Source: Halorussus amylolyticus
GTDB lineage: Archaea; Halobacteriota; Halobacteria; Halobacteriales; Haladaptataceae
Length of the DNA stretch: 64,000 nt
Assembly (NCBI RefSeq): GCF_004143485.2
Contig: NZ_ML974130.1
Span: 294,917 to 358,916, forward strand
Reading direction: 5' to 3'
Part shown: piece after piece, positions 51,158 to 59,259 of the stretch
How positions within the stretch are numbered: the first letter of the stretch is position 1
How the letters are laid out: each line of letters opens with the position of its first letter
The notes under the pieces: model-generated
What the model saw: the letters and a program-made list of their open reading frames with translations, nothing else
What the model was told of the DNA's origin: nothing
The model's database searches: none
Made by a program: the position numbers and the translations under genes

Positions 51158-51208
51158 CCGGTCACAGGCTCCGCAAGCCCATAGGATGGTCCACTACCCT
51201 ACCAGGAC
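51136..51208 (-). tRNA. tRNA-Arg (anticodon GCG)
   Basis: 73 nt. Acceptor GTCCTGG pairs with TCAGGAC (last pair G-T), discriminator G. Anticodon arm TGGGC TTGCGGA GCCTG gives GCG, with two wobble pairs at its base. T-arm CGGAG TTCAAAT CTCCG is perfect. No CCA is encoded. The 3' end is repeated twice downstream on the minus strand. Confidence 0.88.
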
Positions 51209-51341
51209 TCAATCATTCCTTGGCCGGTTCTACTAATAGGGGTTACGGTCTGTGTTTCGAGTGGCAGGGGACCACACGATAACTCAAACACCCATTTTTC
51301 CATCCATGAAACCTATGAAACAGGGGGCCGTTACGTCGAGT

Positions 51342-51812
51342 ATGAACCGACGCGAACTCCTGACGCGAACCGGCGCGCTCCTCGGAGCGGCCTCGCTCGG
51401 CGGCTGTCTCGGCCAGTACCCGAATCCCGGAACGGGCGATCAGACGACCGACGACTCGCCAACGCTCGCCGACGAGTCGTTCGAGGTGACGGACTCAGAA
51501 TGCGGACAGGGGTCGAACGAGGCCACCGTTTCCTTCGAGGACGAGTCGGTGGTCGTCACCGGCACCATTACGGGGTCAGACGCCTGCCAGACAGGAACGC
51601 TCGCCGACACGAGCTACGACCCTGACGAAGGAATCCTCGACGTAACCGTCGCCACCGAGGAGCGAGAGGACACCGAGGTGTGCGCCGAGTGCATTACCGA
51701 CATCGACTACGAAGCCACGTTCGAATTCGCGGGTGGGCTTCCCGACGAAGTGAGCGTGACTCACGACTCGATGGGCGAGTCGGAGACGGTCGTCACCGAG
51801 AAGCGCGAGTAG
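51342..51812 (+). CDS. Tat lipoprotein, unknown function
   Basis: 156 residues. MNRRELLTRTGALLGAASLGG ends in a lipobox Cys (about residue 22). The mature part is acidic with four Cys in two pairs (DSECGQ, SDACQT, EVCAEC), probably disulfides. No domain is recognised. The ATG 51342 is chosen because the Tat motif starts there; the frame is open further upstream. Confidence 0.7.
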   Translation: MNRRELLTRTGALLGAASLGGCLGQYPNPGTGDQTTDDSPTLADESFEVTDSECGQGSNEATVSFEDESVVVTGTITGSDACQTGTLADTSYDPDEGILDVTVATEEREDTEVCAECITDIDYEATFEFAGGLPDEVSVTHDSMGESETVVTEKRE

Positions 51813-51821
51813 TCCGACAAC

Positions 51822-52325
51822 TCACTTCAGCTCGATTTTCCGGACAAAGTCGAGATTCTTGAGGTCGTTCAGCACGTCGCCCGGGATGTCGTCGTCGGTC
51901 ACCAGATACAGTCGCGGGTCGTCGGTGAACTCCGGGTCCTCGCTTATCGTCTGGCGAATCGAGATGCCGCTGTCGGCGAGCAAGCCGGTCACGGTCGCCA
52001 CGATGCCCGACTCGTCGGCGTCGGTCACCTCGACCGTGAGGACGGTCAAGTCGAGGACGGGCGCGAGGTCCATCAGGCTCGGAATCGAGGAGATGTTCTG
52101 GAAGATGCGCCGGAGCTGTTCGTCGTCGAGGATGGCCTTCGTCGTCGAGTCTACGACCCGGCGGTCCACGTCGATTTCGCGGGCGATTTGGGTGTTCGGA
52201 ATCTCGATGCTCCCGGAGACGACCCGCCCCTCGTCGCTGACCGAGAACCCGCGTTCGAGGAGGAGTCGGATTACCGCTTGTTGGGAGGGACTCCCCTCGA
52301 ACTTCCGCATAATTTCGTCGAACAT
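51822..52325 (-). CDS. ACT-domain regulator of amino acid metabolism
   Basis: 167 residues. An N-terminal winged-helix-like part (SPSQQAVIRLLLERGFSV... IPNTQIAREIDVDRRVVDSTTKAI) is followed by an ACT domain (LTVLTVEVTDADESGIVATV). It resembles the COG2150 group of amino-acid-metabolism regulators. The nearby hisB, hisA and serB genes agree with an amino-acid role. Confidence 0.82.
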   Translation of the reverse strand: MFDEIMRKFEGSPSQQAVIRLLLERGFSVSDEGRVVSGSIEIPNTQIAREIDVDRRVVDSTTKAILDDEQLRRIFQNISSIPSLMDLAPVLDLTVLTVEVTDADESGIVATVTGLLADSGISIRQTISEDPEFTDDPRLYLVTDDDIPGDVLNDLKNLDFVRKIELK

Positions 52326-52604
52326 TTTGAAAATAGTGTGTTGGGAAGGGGCTTAGTGGTGTTGTTGTGATTTTCGGCTCTCCATTCACATCGGTTCGAG
52401 TGTTATCGGAAGATGGAAAGAGATAGCTACTCCCGGTACCTATGAAGACCGCACAGCACCGCCCCCGCAGGCCACGCCCTCCCCAACCGACTGCGCGTCT
52501 CACTCCCTCCGGTCGTTGCGATGCTCATCCCTCGCACGCATGGGCGCTGGCCCAAACCACGGGCCAGCGCCAGCGCGCGCCGGAATGGAAAATCAAGTGA
52601 CGCG
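52326..52604. other. Intergenic region with R1 copy C between the ACT regulator and hisB
   Basis: 279 bp. 52428-52583 is R1 copy C. The first 100 bp contain the regulator's minus-strand promoter area but no clear TATA box. Nothing else is seen. Confidence 0.5.
52428..52583 (+). repeat. Dispersed structured repeat R1, copy C
   Basis: Plus-strand orientation (CTACTCCCGGTACCTATGAAG start). The distal hairpin is GGCGCTGGCCC/GGGCCAGCGCC (52543-52571), 11 bp, with an AAACCAC loop, unlike the stems of copies A and B. The proximal end ACCTAT lacks a tandem array. Confidence 0.75.
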
Positions 52605-53192
52605 CTACAACTGCCCTTTCGTACTCGCCACGTCGCCCCGCCTATCGTCAATCCTCGTCGCGTCGTCCAGCGCCCGCGCCACGCTCTTGAACAGCGCCTC
52701 GATTTCGTGGTGGGCGTTCTCGCCTTCGACGCCGACGTGGAGCGTCAGGCCCGCGTTCATCGCCAGCGACCGGAAGAAGTGTCCGGCCATGTGGCTCGTC
52801 ATCTCGCCCACGCTGTCCTGGGAAAATTCGCCGTCGAACTCGAACAGCGGGCGTCCGCTCACGTCCACGACGACCGAGGCGACCGCTTCGTCCAGCGGAA
52901 CCTTCCGGTCCGCGAAGCGCACGATTCCGCGCTTATCGCCGAGCGCGTTCTCGAAGGCTTGGCCGAGCGCGATTGCCACGTCTTCGACCGTGTGGTGGTC
53001 GTCGATTTCGAGGTCGCCGTCGCATCGCACCGTCAGGTCGAACAGGCCGTGCTTGGCGAAGCTTTCGAGCATGTGGTCGAAGAACCCTACGCCCGTCTCG
53101 ACGGTGGCGTCGCCGTCGCCGTCCACGTCGAGCGTGACCTCGATGTCGGTCTCGGCCGTCTCGCGCGTCACCGCGGCGGTTCGGTCGCTCAT
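52605..53192 (-). CDS. hisB: Imidazoleglycerol-phosphate dehydratase
   Basis: Histidine biosynthesis enzyme converting IGP to imidazole-acetol phosphate. 195 residues with the metal-binding repeats [18 protein letters not shown] and [14 protein letters not shown]-like [14 protein letters not shown], and the second-half [20 protein letters not shown] and [12 protein letters not shown]. Start [12 protein letters not shown] at 53192. hisA lies 314 bp upstream in the same direction. Confidence 0.95.
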   Translation of the reverse strand: MSDRTAAVTRETAETDIEVTLDVDGDGDATVETGVGFFDHMLESFAKHGLFDLTVRCDGDLEIDDHHTVEDVAIALGQAFENALGDKRGIVRFADRKVPLDEAVASVVVDVSGRPLFEFDGEFSQDSVGEMTSHMAGHFFRSLAMNAGLTLHVGVEGENAHHEIEALFKSVARALDDATRIDDRRGDVASTKGQL

Positions 53193-53260
53193 GTGCGAGC
53201 GTTGGCCCGGAGATACAAGGCCGTTGTCCTCCGTCATGTGACGCGCGTCTGACAGGGGTT

Positions 53261-53268
53261 TTTATATC
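53261..53268 (+). promoter_or_regulatory. TATA box of the small membrane gene between hisB and hisA
   Basis: TTTATATC is centred about 28 nt before the ATG at 53292. It argues the small opposite-strand gene is real. Confidence 0.55.
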
Positions 53269-53291
53269 AATTCGTTGTACGACTGCTCGGC

Positions 53292-53510
53292 ATGAGAAAA
53301 CGTGATGCGCTGAGTGCACTCGCACTGCTGACGGGAGGACTGCTCGCGCTACCGGGAGAGAGCGCGGTCGTCGCCGCGCCGATGCTGGCGGCCTGCGGTT
53401 ACCTGCTCGCGGGACCGAAAAAGCGGCCGACTCGCGGGGGTATCGCCGCGAAGTTCGAGTCGCTCCGGAAACTCGGGGCGCTCCGGGCGCTCGGTGCGCG
53501 CTCGCGCTAA
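53292..53510 (+). CDS. Small membrane protein between hisA and hisB on the opposite strand
   Basis: 72 residues with hydrophobic segments at about 8-20 and 24-40, then a basic C-terminus (GPKKRPTRGG...RALGARSR). It overlaps the 3' end of hisA by 4 bp in convergent orientation and is divergent from hisB. Its own TATA box supports expression. No family is recognised. Confidence 0.6.
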   Translation: MRKRDALSALALLTGGLLALPGESAVVAAPMLAACGYLLAGPKKRPTRGGIAAKFESLRKLGALRALGARSR

Positions 53511-54229
53511 ACCGACTTGGCTTCTTCGAGCGTGAACTCGCCCTCGTAGAGCGCGGTCCCGACGACGACCGCGCTCGCGCCCGCCTCGCGGAGCGCGCGC
53601 ACGTCGTCGAGCGTGGCGACCCCACCGGAAGCGATGACCGGGATATCGACCGCCTCGACCACCGCCTTGACGGGGTCGGTCTGGACGCCTTCGAGTCGGC
53701 CCTCTACGTCCACGTCGGTGAACAGAATCGCGCCCGCGCCCAGTTCCTCGTAGCGTCCGGCGGCCTCGGCGGGGTCGAGTCCCGTGCCCTCGGTCCACCC
53801 CGAGACGACGACTTCGCCGTCCTTCGCGTCGAGGCTGACCGTCACCGATTCGGGGTACTCCGCGGATATCTCGGCGACGATGTCGGGGTTCTCGATTGCG
53901 GCAGTTCCCAAAATCACGCGGTCCACGCCGCGAGAGAGCAGGCCGATGGCGTCCTCGGCCGTTCGAATCCCGCCGCCTAACTGCACGTCCACGTCCACCG
54001 TGTCGAGAATCGCGTCCACCGCCTCGGCGTTCTTGCGCTCGCCCTCGAACGCGCCGTCTAAGTCCACGAGATGGAGCGTCTCCGCGCCCCGCTTGACCCA
54101 CTGCTCGGCCGCCGCCACGGGGTCGCCGTACGTCTTCTCGGTGCCGCGCTCGCCTTGAACCAACTGAACGACTTCGCCGTCCTGCATGTCCACGGCGGGA
54201 ATCACCTCGAACTCGGGGAATGCGGTCAT
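53507..54229 (-). CDS. hisA: ProFAR isomerase
   Basis: TIM-barrel enzyme of histidine biosynthesis (phosphoribosylformimino-AICAR-P isomerase). 240 residues with VIPAVDMQDGEVVQLVQG at the start, the phosphate motif GGGIRTAEDA and SGGVATLDDV at the end. Catalytic Asp is in PAVD. Together with hisB it gives two histidine genes on the minus strand. Confidence 0.94.
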   Translation of the reverse strand: MTAFPEFEVIPAVDMQDGEVVQLVQGERGTEKTYGDPVAAAEQWVKRGAETLHLVDLDGAFEGERKNAEAVDAILDTVDVDVQLGGGIRTAEDAIGLLSRGVDRVILGTAAIENPDIVAEISAEYPESVTVSLDAKDGEVVVSGWTEGTGLDPAEAAGRYEELGAGAILFTDVDVEGRLEGVQTDPVKAVVEAVDIPVIASGGVATLDDVRALREAGASAVVVGTALYEGEFTLEEAKSV

Positions 54230-54605
54230 GGGTGGGTGTTGGTAGACCGGGAGTTAAGGGTTCGTGCTTTCGTTTCGAATCGTAATTTCGTCTTTTCGTG
54301 TCGAATCGTGACGCTCGTACTGCGACGAAGCTAGCTACTCCCAGTACCTACGCAGACCGCACAGCATCGCAATGCAATGCGATACGACGCATTGCATTGC
54401 GACCGCACACCACGCCCTTCCCAACCGATTGCGGCTCTCGTCGCTCCTTTCAGTGGTCCGTGCGGTCCTCGTCCCTCGCGCAGTCGCACCCGACGGGTGC
54501 GACTGCGCGTGCGGGGCCGCGGCGAAGATGCGCGAAGTGAGTTACTCCCGCGCAACGTCCGCACCTTTCGGTCGTTTCAAGCCCCCGGCCCGAGAACCGA
54601 CGTGC
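54230..54605. other. Intergenic region between hisA and serB with R1 copy D
   Basis: 376 bp. 54335-54512 is R1 copy D. The remaining sequence before it includes short T-rich blocks (CGTCTTTTCGTG); a promoter for serB is not obvious. Confidence 0.5.
54335..54512 (+). repeat. Dispersed structured repeat R1, copy D, with an extra hairpin
   Basis: Plus-strand orientation. The core is more diverged. The distal hairpin is GCGCAGTCGCACCC/GGGTGCGACTGCGC (54478-54508, 14 bp). An extra perfect 15-bp stem TCGCAATGCAATGCG with complement (54367-54402, ATACGA loop) replaces the corresponding region of the other copies. Confidence 0.7.
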
Positions 54606-55244
54606 ATGACGCTCGTCGCGTTCGACTTCGACGGCACGCTCTCGGACTCGGAGATGACGGTCCTCCTCGGCGACAAGAAGGACGTTGCGGACCAGATGGC
54701 CGACATCACCGAGCGAGCGATGAACGACGAAATCAGCTACGCCAAGAGCCTCCGCGACCGGGCCGCCCTGCTTGAGGGCTTGCCCGTCTCCGAAGCCGAG
54801 GCCGCCTTCGGCGAGGTGGTGCTTCGGCCCGACGCCGGAACCGTGATTCGGGAACTCAACGATGCTGGTGTGACCACCGCGATTCTAACGGGTGGGTTCG
54901 AGCGCGGGGTCGAGGCCGCCCTCGAAAAGGAAGGCGTCTCGGTCGATGTCATCGTCGCGAATCGGCTTCCGGTCGCGGACGGCCATCTCACCGGCGAGGT
55001 CGAAGGGCCGCTCATCGAGGGGACGAAAGACGACGCGCTCGAACGCCTCGCGGGCGAGCGCGAGATTCCCATCAGTCGAACTATCGCGGTCGGGGACGGC
55101 GCGAACGACCTCCCGATGCTCGAAGTCGCGGGTCTCGCCGTCGGATTCGTGCCCAAGCCAGCGGTTCGCCCGGCGTGCGACGAGGTCGTCGCCACGATGG
55201 AGCGACTCCGCGACCTCCTCGACGAGGAGGGGCTGTTCGACTGA
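54606..55244 (+). CDS. serB: Phosphoserine phosphatase-like HAD hydrolase
   Basis: 212 residues. HAD motif I DFDGTLSDSE at residues 7-16, motif II ILTGGFERG, motif III Lys and motif IV GDGANDLPMLEVAG. The cap and length fit SerB, which makes serine from phosphoserine; other substrates are possible. The ATG 54606 is the family start. Confidence 0.85.
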   Translation: MTLVAFDFDGTLSDSEMTVLLGDKKDVADQMADITERAMNDEISYAKSLRDRAALLEGLPVSEAEAAFGEVVLRPDAGTVIRELNDAGVTTAILTGGFERGVEAALEKEGVSVDVIVANRLPVADGHLTGEVEGPLIEGTKDDALERLAGEREIPISRTIAVGDGANDLPMLEVAGLAVGFVPKPAVRPACDEVVATMERLRDLLDEEGLFD

Positions 55245-55337
55245 CTGTTTGGCGAATATCGACGCCTCAGCGTGCGAGACACTGTTTCTCGGCACCCTTA
55301 TCTCCTCGCCGAGCCTATAGATGTGCGGTGAATTAGA

Positions 55338-55790
55338 ATGACTCGATACGACCCCTTCGAGGAGATGGACCGCATGCTCGACCAGTTCCGGACCCGAATG
55401 TGGAACGCCGACCGACCGTTCGGCGGTCTCGACGTACCCGCTCGCGGGCGCTCGGACATCAGCATGGACCTCGACAAGCGCGACGACGAGTACGTCTTCG
55501 TCGCCGACCTGCCGGGGTTCGAGACCGACGAAATCGACCTCACGTTCGACAACGGTACGCTCGTCCTCGCGGCCGAACACGAACTCGACGACGAGACGGG
55601 CGACGAGATGACCGACGACGCGGCCCAGTTCCACCGCTCGCGCCGCGTGGCCGAGCGCGTGACCCTCCCCGCCGAAGTCGTGGCCGACGAAATCACGGCG
55701 TCCTACCGCAACGGCGTGCTGGAAGTCCATCTGCCGCTCTTGGAGGCGGAAGACGAGGACGACGAGACGAAAATCAGCATCGAGGACTGA
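55338..55790 (+). CDS. Hsp20/alpha-crystallin family chaperone
   Basis: 150 residues. An N-terminal region with Arg/Met/Phe-rich DEMDRMLDQFRTRMW-like helix precedes the alpha-crystallin domain (ISMDLDKRDDEYVFVADLPG to about residue 140), with AEHEL and RVTLPAEVVADEITASYRNGVLEVHLPL. It holds unfolding proteins. Preceded 20-30 nt upstream by a TATA-like CCTATAG. Confidence 0.9.
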   Translation: MTRYDPFEEMDRMLDQFRTRMWNADRPFGGLDVPARGRSDISMDLDKRDDEYVFVADLPGFETDEIDLTFDNGTLVLAAEHELDDETGDEMTDDAAQFHRSRRVAERVTLPAEVVADEITASYRNGVLEVHLPLLEAEDEDDETKISIED

Positions 55791-55823
55791 GCCGTTTTTT
55801 GGGAGGGCAGGTCGCGATTCGAC

Positions 55824-56210
55824 TCAGTTGACGGGCGCTCGCGCGCGTTGCAGACACTCGTCGGCGAACGCGGAGAACTGCGTCCCCGATTCGCTCGAAA
55901 TGGCGACTGCGACGCCGTTCACCTCGTCTACCGGAAGGAGCAGGACGTGCATCCCCTCGTAGTAGGTCAGATTCGCCCGGGGTTCGCCGACTTTCGAGTT
56001 GAGGTGTTCGACTTCGTACAGGCTTCTGTGGACGGTCCGGAGGAGGTCGAAGTATTCTTCGACTTCACCGGTGGAGAACACACGCTCGATTTCGGGCCGC
56101 TGGTACAGCACCGAAAAGTCGTCCATGTCGTAGACGCTGACCGCGTACAGCGACTCGCCGACCCGGTCGCGGACGAATTTCAGGACTCGGTTTCCGCACG
56201 GAGGGTACAT
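55824..56210 (-). CDS. Conserved haloarchaeal protein, unknown function
   Basis: 128 residues starting MYPPCGNRVLKFVRDRVGE, with mixed alpha-beta segments (SLYAVSVYDMDDFSVLYQRP, MHVLLLPVDEVNGVAVAIS) and no cysteine cluster. The start at 56210 fits a TATA-like TTTTTATGG about 26 nt upstream on the minus strand; starts at 56234 or further upstream would overlap that box. It resembles small haloarchaeal proteins of no known role. Confidence 0.65.
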   Translation of the reverse strand: MYPPCGNRVLKFVRDRVGESLYAVSVYDMDDFSVLYQRPEIERVFSTGEVEEYFDLLRTVHRSLYEVEHLNSKVGEPRANLTYYEGMHVLLLPVDEVNGVAVAISSESGTQFSAFADECLQRARAPVN

Positions 56211-56455
56211 ACACCACCAATCCCCGTCAACCATAAAAACCTCTCGGCCGCGCAACAGTATCGGCCGAACTTCAGTTTTTGCGGCTTCGTCTCTCGGTTC
56301 GCTCGGCTCTGTGACTCTCCACTGTCAGTCGTTCGCCGCGATGGTCTCGGTGACGCGCCCAGGGTCCGGTGGCACGCCTCCGGTCAGCGACCCTGCACGT
56401 ATCTCTCTGCCCGTCAGCAAGTACACTTTTCCCGGCGCGCTCCGACGATACGACA

Positions 56456-57514
56456 GTGACCGGAGCGCCCACGACCGGAGGGACCACGACCACAGTCGCC
56501 GTCGTCGGCGCGGGCGTCGCCGGACTCGGGGCCGCCTACGCGCTCCGGGACGCCGACGCTGACGTAACTGTCTTCGAGCGCCGCGAGTCGGTCGGCGGTC
56601 GCGCGGCGACCCGCCGACGGGACGAGTGCGTCTACGACGTGGGCGCGAACTACCTCAAGAGCGACAGCGAGCGCGTCTCCCGACTCGTCCGCGAGGAACT
56701 GGCCGACGGTCTCGCCGAGGTCGAGGGAGCGGTCTGGACGTTCGACGCCGAAGGGGAAATATCGCCGGGCCGCGACGACGACGCACCCAAGTGGACCTAC
56801 CGCGAGGGCGTGGCCGCGCTCGGTGAGCGCCTCCGGGACGCGGGCGGTGCCACGGTCCGACTCGGAACCGAGGTCACGGGTCTCTCTCGGGAGGACGAGG
56901 ACTGGCGTATCGAGACCGCGGATACCACGCCTGAGACTGCGGACGCCGTGGTTCTCACCCCGCCTGCGCCCGCGACCGCGGGCTTGCTCGACCGCGCGAG
57001 GTGGGACGACTCGCGGCGCGAAGCCCTCCGAGACGAGATTTCGAGCGTCTCGTATCGCACGATTCTCACGGTCGCGCTCCGATACGACCGGCCGATAGAC
57101 CGGCCCTTCTACGCGCTGGTGAACACCGATAAGGCCCACGACCTCGGGTGGGTCGCCCGCGAGGAGTGCAAGCCAGGCCACGTCCCCGACGGCGAGAGCC
57201 TGCTCGTCGTCCAGCCCTCGCCCGAGTGGTCGGCCGCGCGGCACGACGACGCCGACGACGAAATCGCCGAAGCCGCCGCCGACCGCACCGCCGACCTGCT
57301 CGACGACCACGCGCTCCGGTCGTTCGACTGGGCCGACGTGGTTCGGTGGCAGAACGCGCTCCCGGACTCGGGGGCCGACCGCGGCGCGCTCGCGCGCGCC
57401 GCGGACGCCGACCTCTTCTTCGCGGGCGACTGGGTCGCCGGTGAGGGTCGGCTTCACGCCGCGCTCGAAAGCGGTCTGGAGGCGGGCGAGCGAGTCGCCG
57501 ACTCGCTCACGTAG
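56456..57514 (+). CDS. Amine-oxidase-like FAD-dependent oxidoreductase (renalase-type)
   Basis: 352 residues. N-terminal FAD motif VVGAGVAGLGAAYALRDADADV and ERRESVGGRAATRRRD fit the renalase/amine-oxidase group; the C-terminal FAGDWVAGEGRLHAALESG closes the FAD site. Substrate unknown. The GTG 56456 gives the usual short family N-terminus; upstream frame is open but unrelated. Confidence 0.82.
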   Translation: MTGAPTTGGTTTTVAVVGAGVAGLGAAYALRDADADVTVFERRESVGGRAATRRRDECVYDVGANYLKSDSERVSRLVREELADGLAEVEGAVWTFDAEGEISPGRDDDAPKWTYREGVAALGERLRDAGGATVRLGTEVTGLSREDEDWRIETADTTPETADAVVLTPPAPATAGLLDRARWDDSRREALRDEISSVSYRTILTVALRYDRPIDRPFYALVNTDKAHDLGWVAREECKPGHVPDGESLLVVQPSPEWSAARHDDADDEIAEAAADRTADLLDDHALRSFDWADVVRWQNALPDSGADRGALARAADADLFFAGDWVAGEGRLHAALESGLEAGERVADSLT

Positions 57515-57521
57515 GCGACGG

Positions 57522-58652
57522 CTACGCCTCCTCCGGCGGCGGTCGCTCGCCGAGCGTCACCCGGACTCGCTGGCGCTCGCCGTCGCGCAGGATTCGCATT
57601 CTCACCGTATCTCCGGGGCGTTTTTGGGTGAGGACGCTCGCGAGGTCCTCCTGCGAGGCGATTCGCTGGCCGTCCACTCGGAGAATCACGTCGCCGCCGA
57701 CCGGGATTTCGAAATCGTCGATTCGCTTGCTGTCGTCGCTCCCGCGAAGCGTCCCCGCCACGGGCGACCCCGGAACCACGTCGTTCACCAGCACGCCGCG
57801 ATTGACGCCGAGGTCGTTGGCGTCGGCGACGGTCGGCGTCACGTCTGTCGAGGTGATGCCGAGGTACGAGTGGGTGTACGACCCGTTCTGAATCAGCGCG
57901 GGGACGACCCGTTTGAGCCGACTCGCCGGGACCGCGAACCCGGTGTTCTCCCCGCCCGCCGCGCTCGCGGTGTTGACGCCGACGACCGCGCCCGCGCAGT
58001 TCACGAGCGGCCCGCCGCTGTTGCCGGGATTGATGGCCGCGGTCGTCTGGATGGTGTTCGGAATCGTGAACCGCGGTCCCTCCGCGGCGACCGCGGGCAT
58101 CGACCGATTCGTTCCGCTCACGATGCCGTCGGTGATGGTTCCCTGAAGCCCGAGCGGGCTTCCGAACGCCGCGACTCGCTGGCCGGGTTCGGGTTCGCTC
58201 GCGTTCACCCCGAGCGGGTCGGCGTAGTCGGGTGCGTTCCCGACTCGGAGGACCGCGAGGTCGCTGTAGGCGTCGGTGCCGACGACTTCGGCGGTCCGCC
58301 ACTGGCCGCGGTCGAACTGGACTTCGACCTCCGAGGCGTTGCCGACGACGTGCTGATTCGTAACGACGTGCCCTGACTCGTCGTAGACGAATCCCGACCC
58401 GAGTCCGCTCGCGTTCTGGCCGCTGACCCGCACGGTGACGACCGACTCTATCGTCTCGTCGTACAGCGATTCGAAGTCGCACGCGATTTGGGTCTGGACG
58501 CTGGCGTGCGTGACGCGCAGTTCTCCGTCCGAGTCGTCGAGCGCGTTCGACTCTCCGAGTGAGGGCGCAGGCGCTCCAGCGCCTGCGCCCGCGCTCGCCG
58601 GTCCCACCCCGAGAAGCGCGAGTGCGAGAAGTACGGCGAATGGTTCGCGCAT
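57522..58652 (-). CDS. HtrA/DegP-type serine protease with PDZ domain
   Basis: 376 residues. Signal peptide at the start (MREPFAVLLALALLGV), then a trypsin-like domain with His in VTNQHVVG, Asp in YSDLAVL and Ser in NPGNSGGPL, and a C-terminal PDZ domain (YLGITSTDVTPTVADANDLGVNRGVLVND). An exported quality-control protease. A perfect 12-bp hairpin (58563-58590) lies in the Ala/Gly-rich leader junction. It starts at ATG 58652 and is convergent with the FAD oxidoreductase. Confidence 0.88.
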   Translation of the reverse strand: MREPFAVLLALALLGVGPASAGAGAGAPAPSLGESNALDDSDGELRVTHASVQTQIACDFESLYDETIESVVTVRVSGQNASGLGSGFVYDESGHVVTNQHVVGNASEVEVQFDRGQWRTAEVVGTDAYSDLAVLRVGNAPDYADPLGVNASEPEPGQRVAAFGSPLGLQGTITDGIVSGTNRSMPAVAAEGPRFTIPNTIQTTAAINPGNSGGPLVNCAGAVVGVNTASAAGGENTGFAVPASRLKRVVPALIQNGSYTHSYLGITSTDVTPTVADANDLGVNRGVLVNDVVPGSPVAGTLRGSDDSKRIDDFEIPVGGDVILRVDGQRIASQEDLASVLTQKRPGDTVRMRILRDGERQRVRVTLGERPPPEEA

Positions 58653-58820
58653 GCGACCCGGAAACGGCACCGTCCGCAAAGAAAGTCGTGGCCTCCTTCC
58701 AATCTCTGCGGTTCGTAATCCGGGTCGTCCGTAGTCCGGGTCGTCCGTAGTCCGGGTCGTCTCGTTCCTGCCGAACTTCGAGACGGGTGTTTTTTGTGAC
58801 AGACGCGCAACGCCGGAGAT

Positions 58821-59102
58821 ATGTCCGAACCAAGCGTCTTGGAATCACTCCCCGACCGCGCGATGGCGGAGTCCGAAGTCGAGCGCCTCGGCGCGAGCGA
58901 GTCGGTCGCGTGGACCGACTCGCTCGCGCTCGGGTCGAACGCGAAGGCCGGTACCGTCGGGTCGTGGATACTCGAAGCCGACGGCACGGCTCACGTCCTC
59001 TTCTACGGGATGGACGGTTGGGTGTCGAAGGGGTCGTTCGACACCGACGGACTCGACGCAGACGAAAAGCGCGAGCGCGCCGAGGAACTGCTCGGGATGT
59101 AG
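58821..59102 (+). CDS. Small conserved haloarchaeal protein, unknown function
   Basis: 93 residues, alpha-beta: SVLESLPDRAMAESEVERLG then WILEADGTAHVLFYGMDG and a C-terminal helix (DADEKRERAEELLGM). No motif is recognised. It lies between the HtrA gene and the giant secreted protein. Confidence 0.6.
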   Translation: MSEPSVLESLPDRAMAESEVERLGASESVAWTDSLALGSNAKAGTVGSWILEADGTAHVLFYGMDGWVSKGSFDTDGLDADEKRERAEELLGM

Positions 59103-59259
59103 CGAGACGCGTTCCGGGCGGTCAGCGGACGCCCGGAATTCTCCAATACCGGGTCGTCGACCGCGTTATGGCGTCCGTATTCGCACTGGTAATTTAGATT
59201 ACGGTTACTGCGACCTGCGAATAACAATGTGTGGAACTAGTGACTAGTTCGGCGTAGGG

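Noticed and set aside
52427-52651. Small proteins coded within the R1 repeats (also near 44.4, 49.5 and 54.4 kb)
   Set aside because: The similarity between copies is at the DNA structural level; frames are not maintained and start sites differ between copies.
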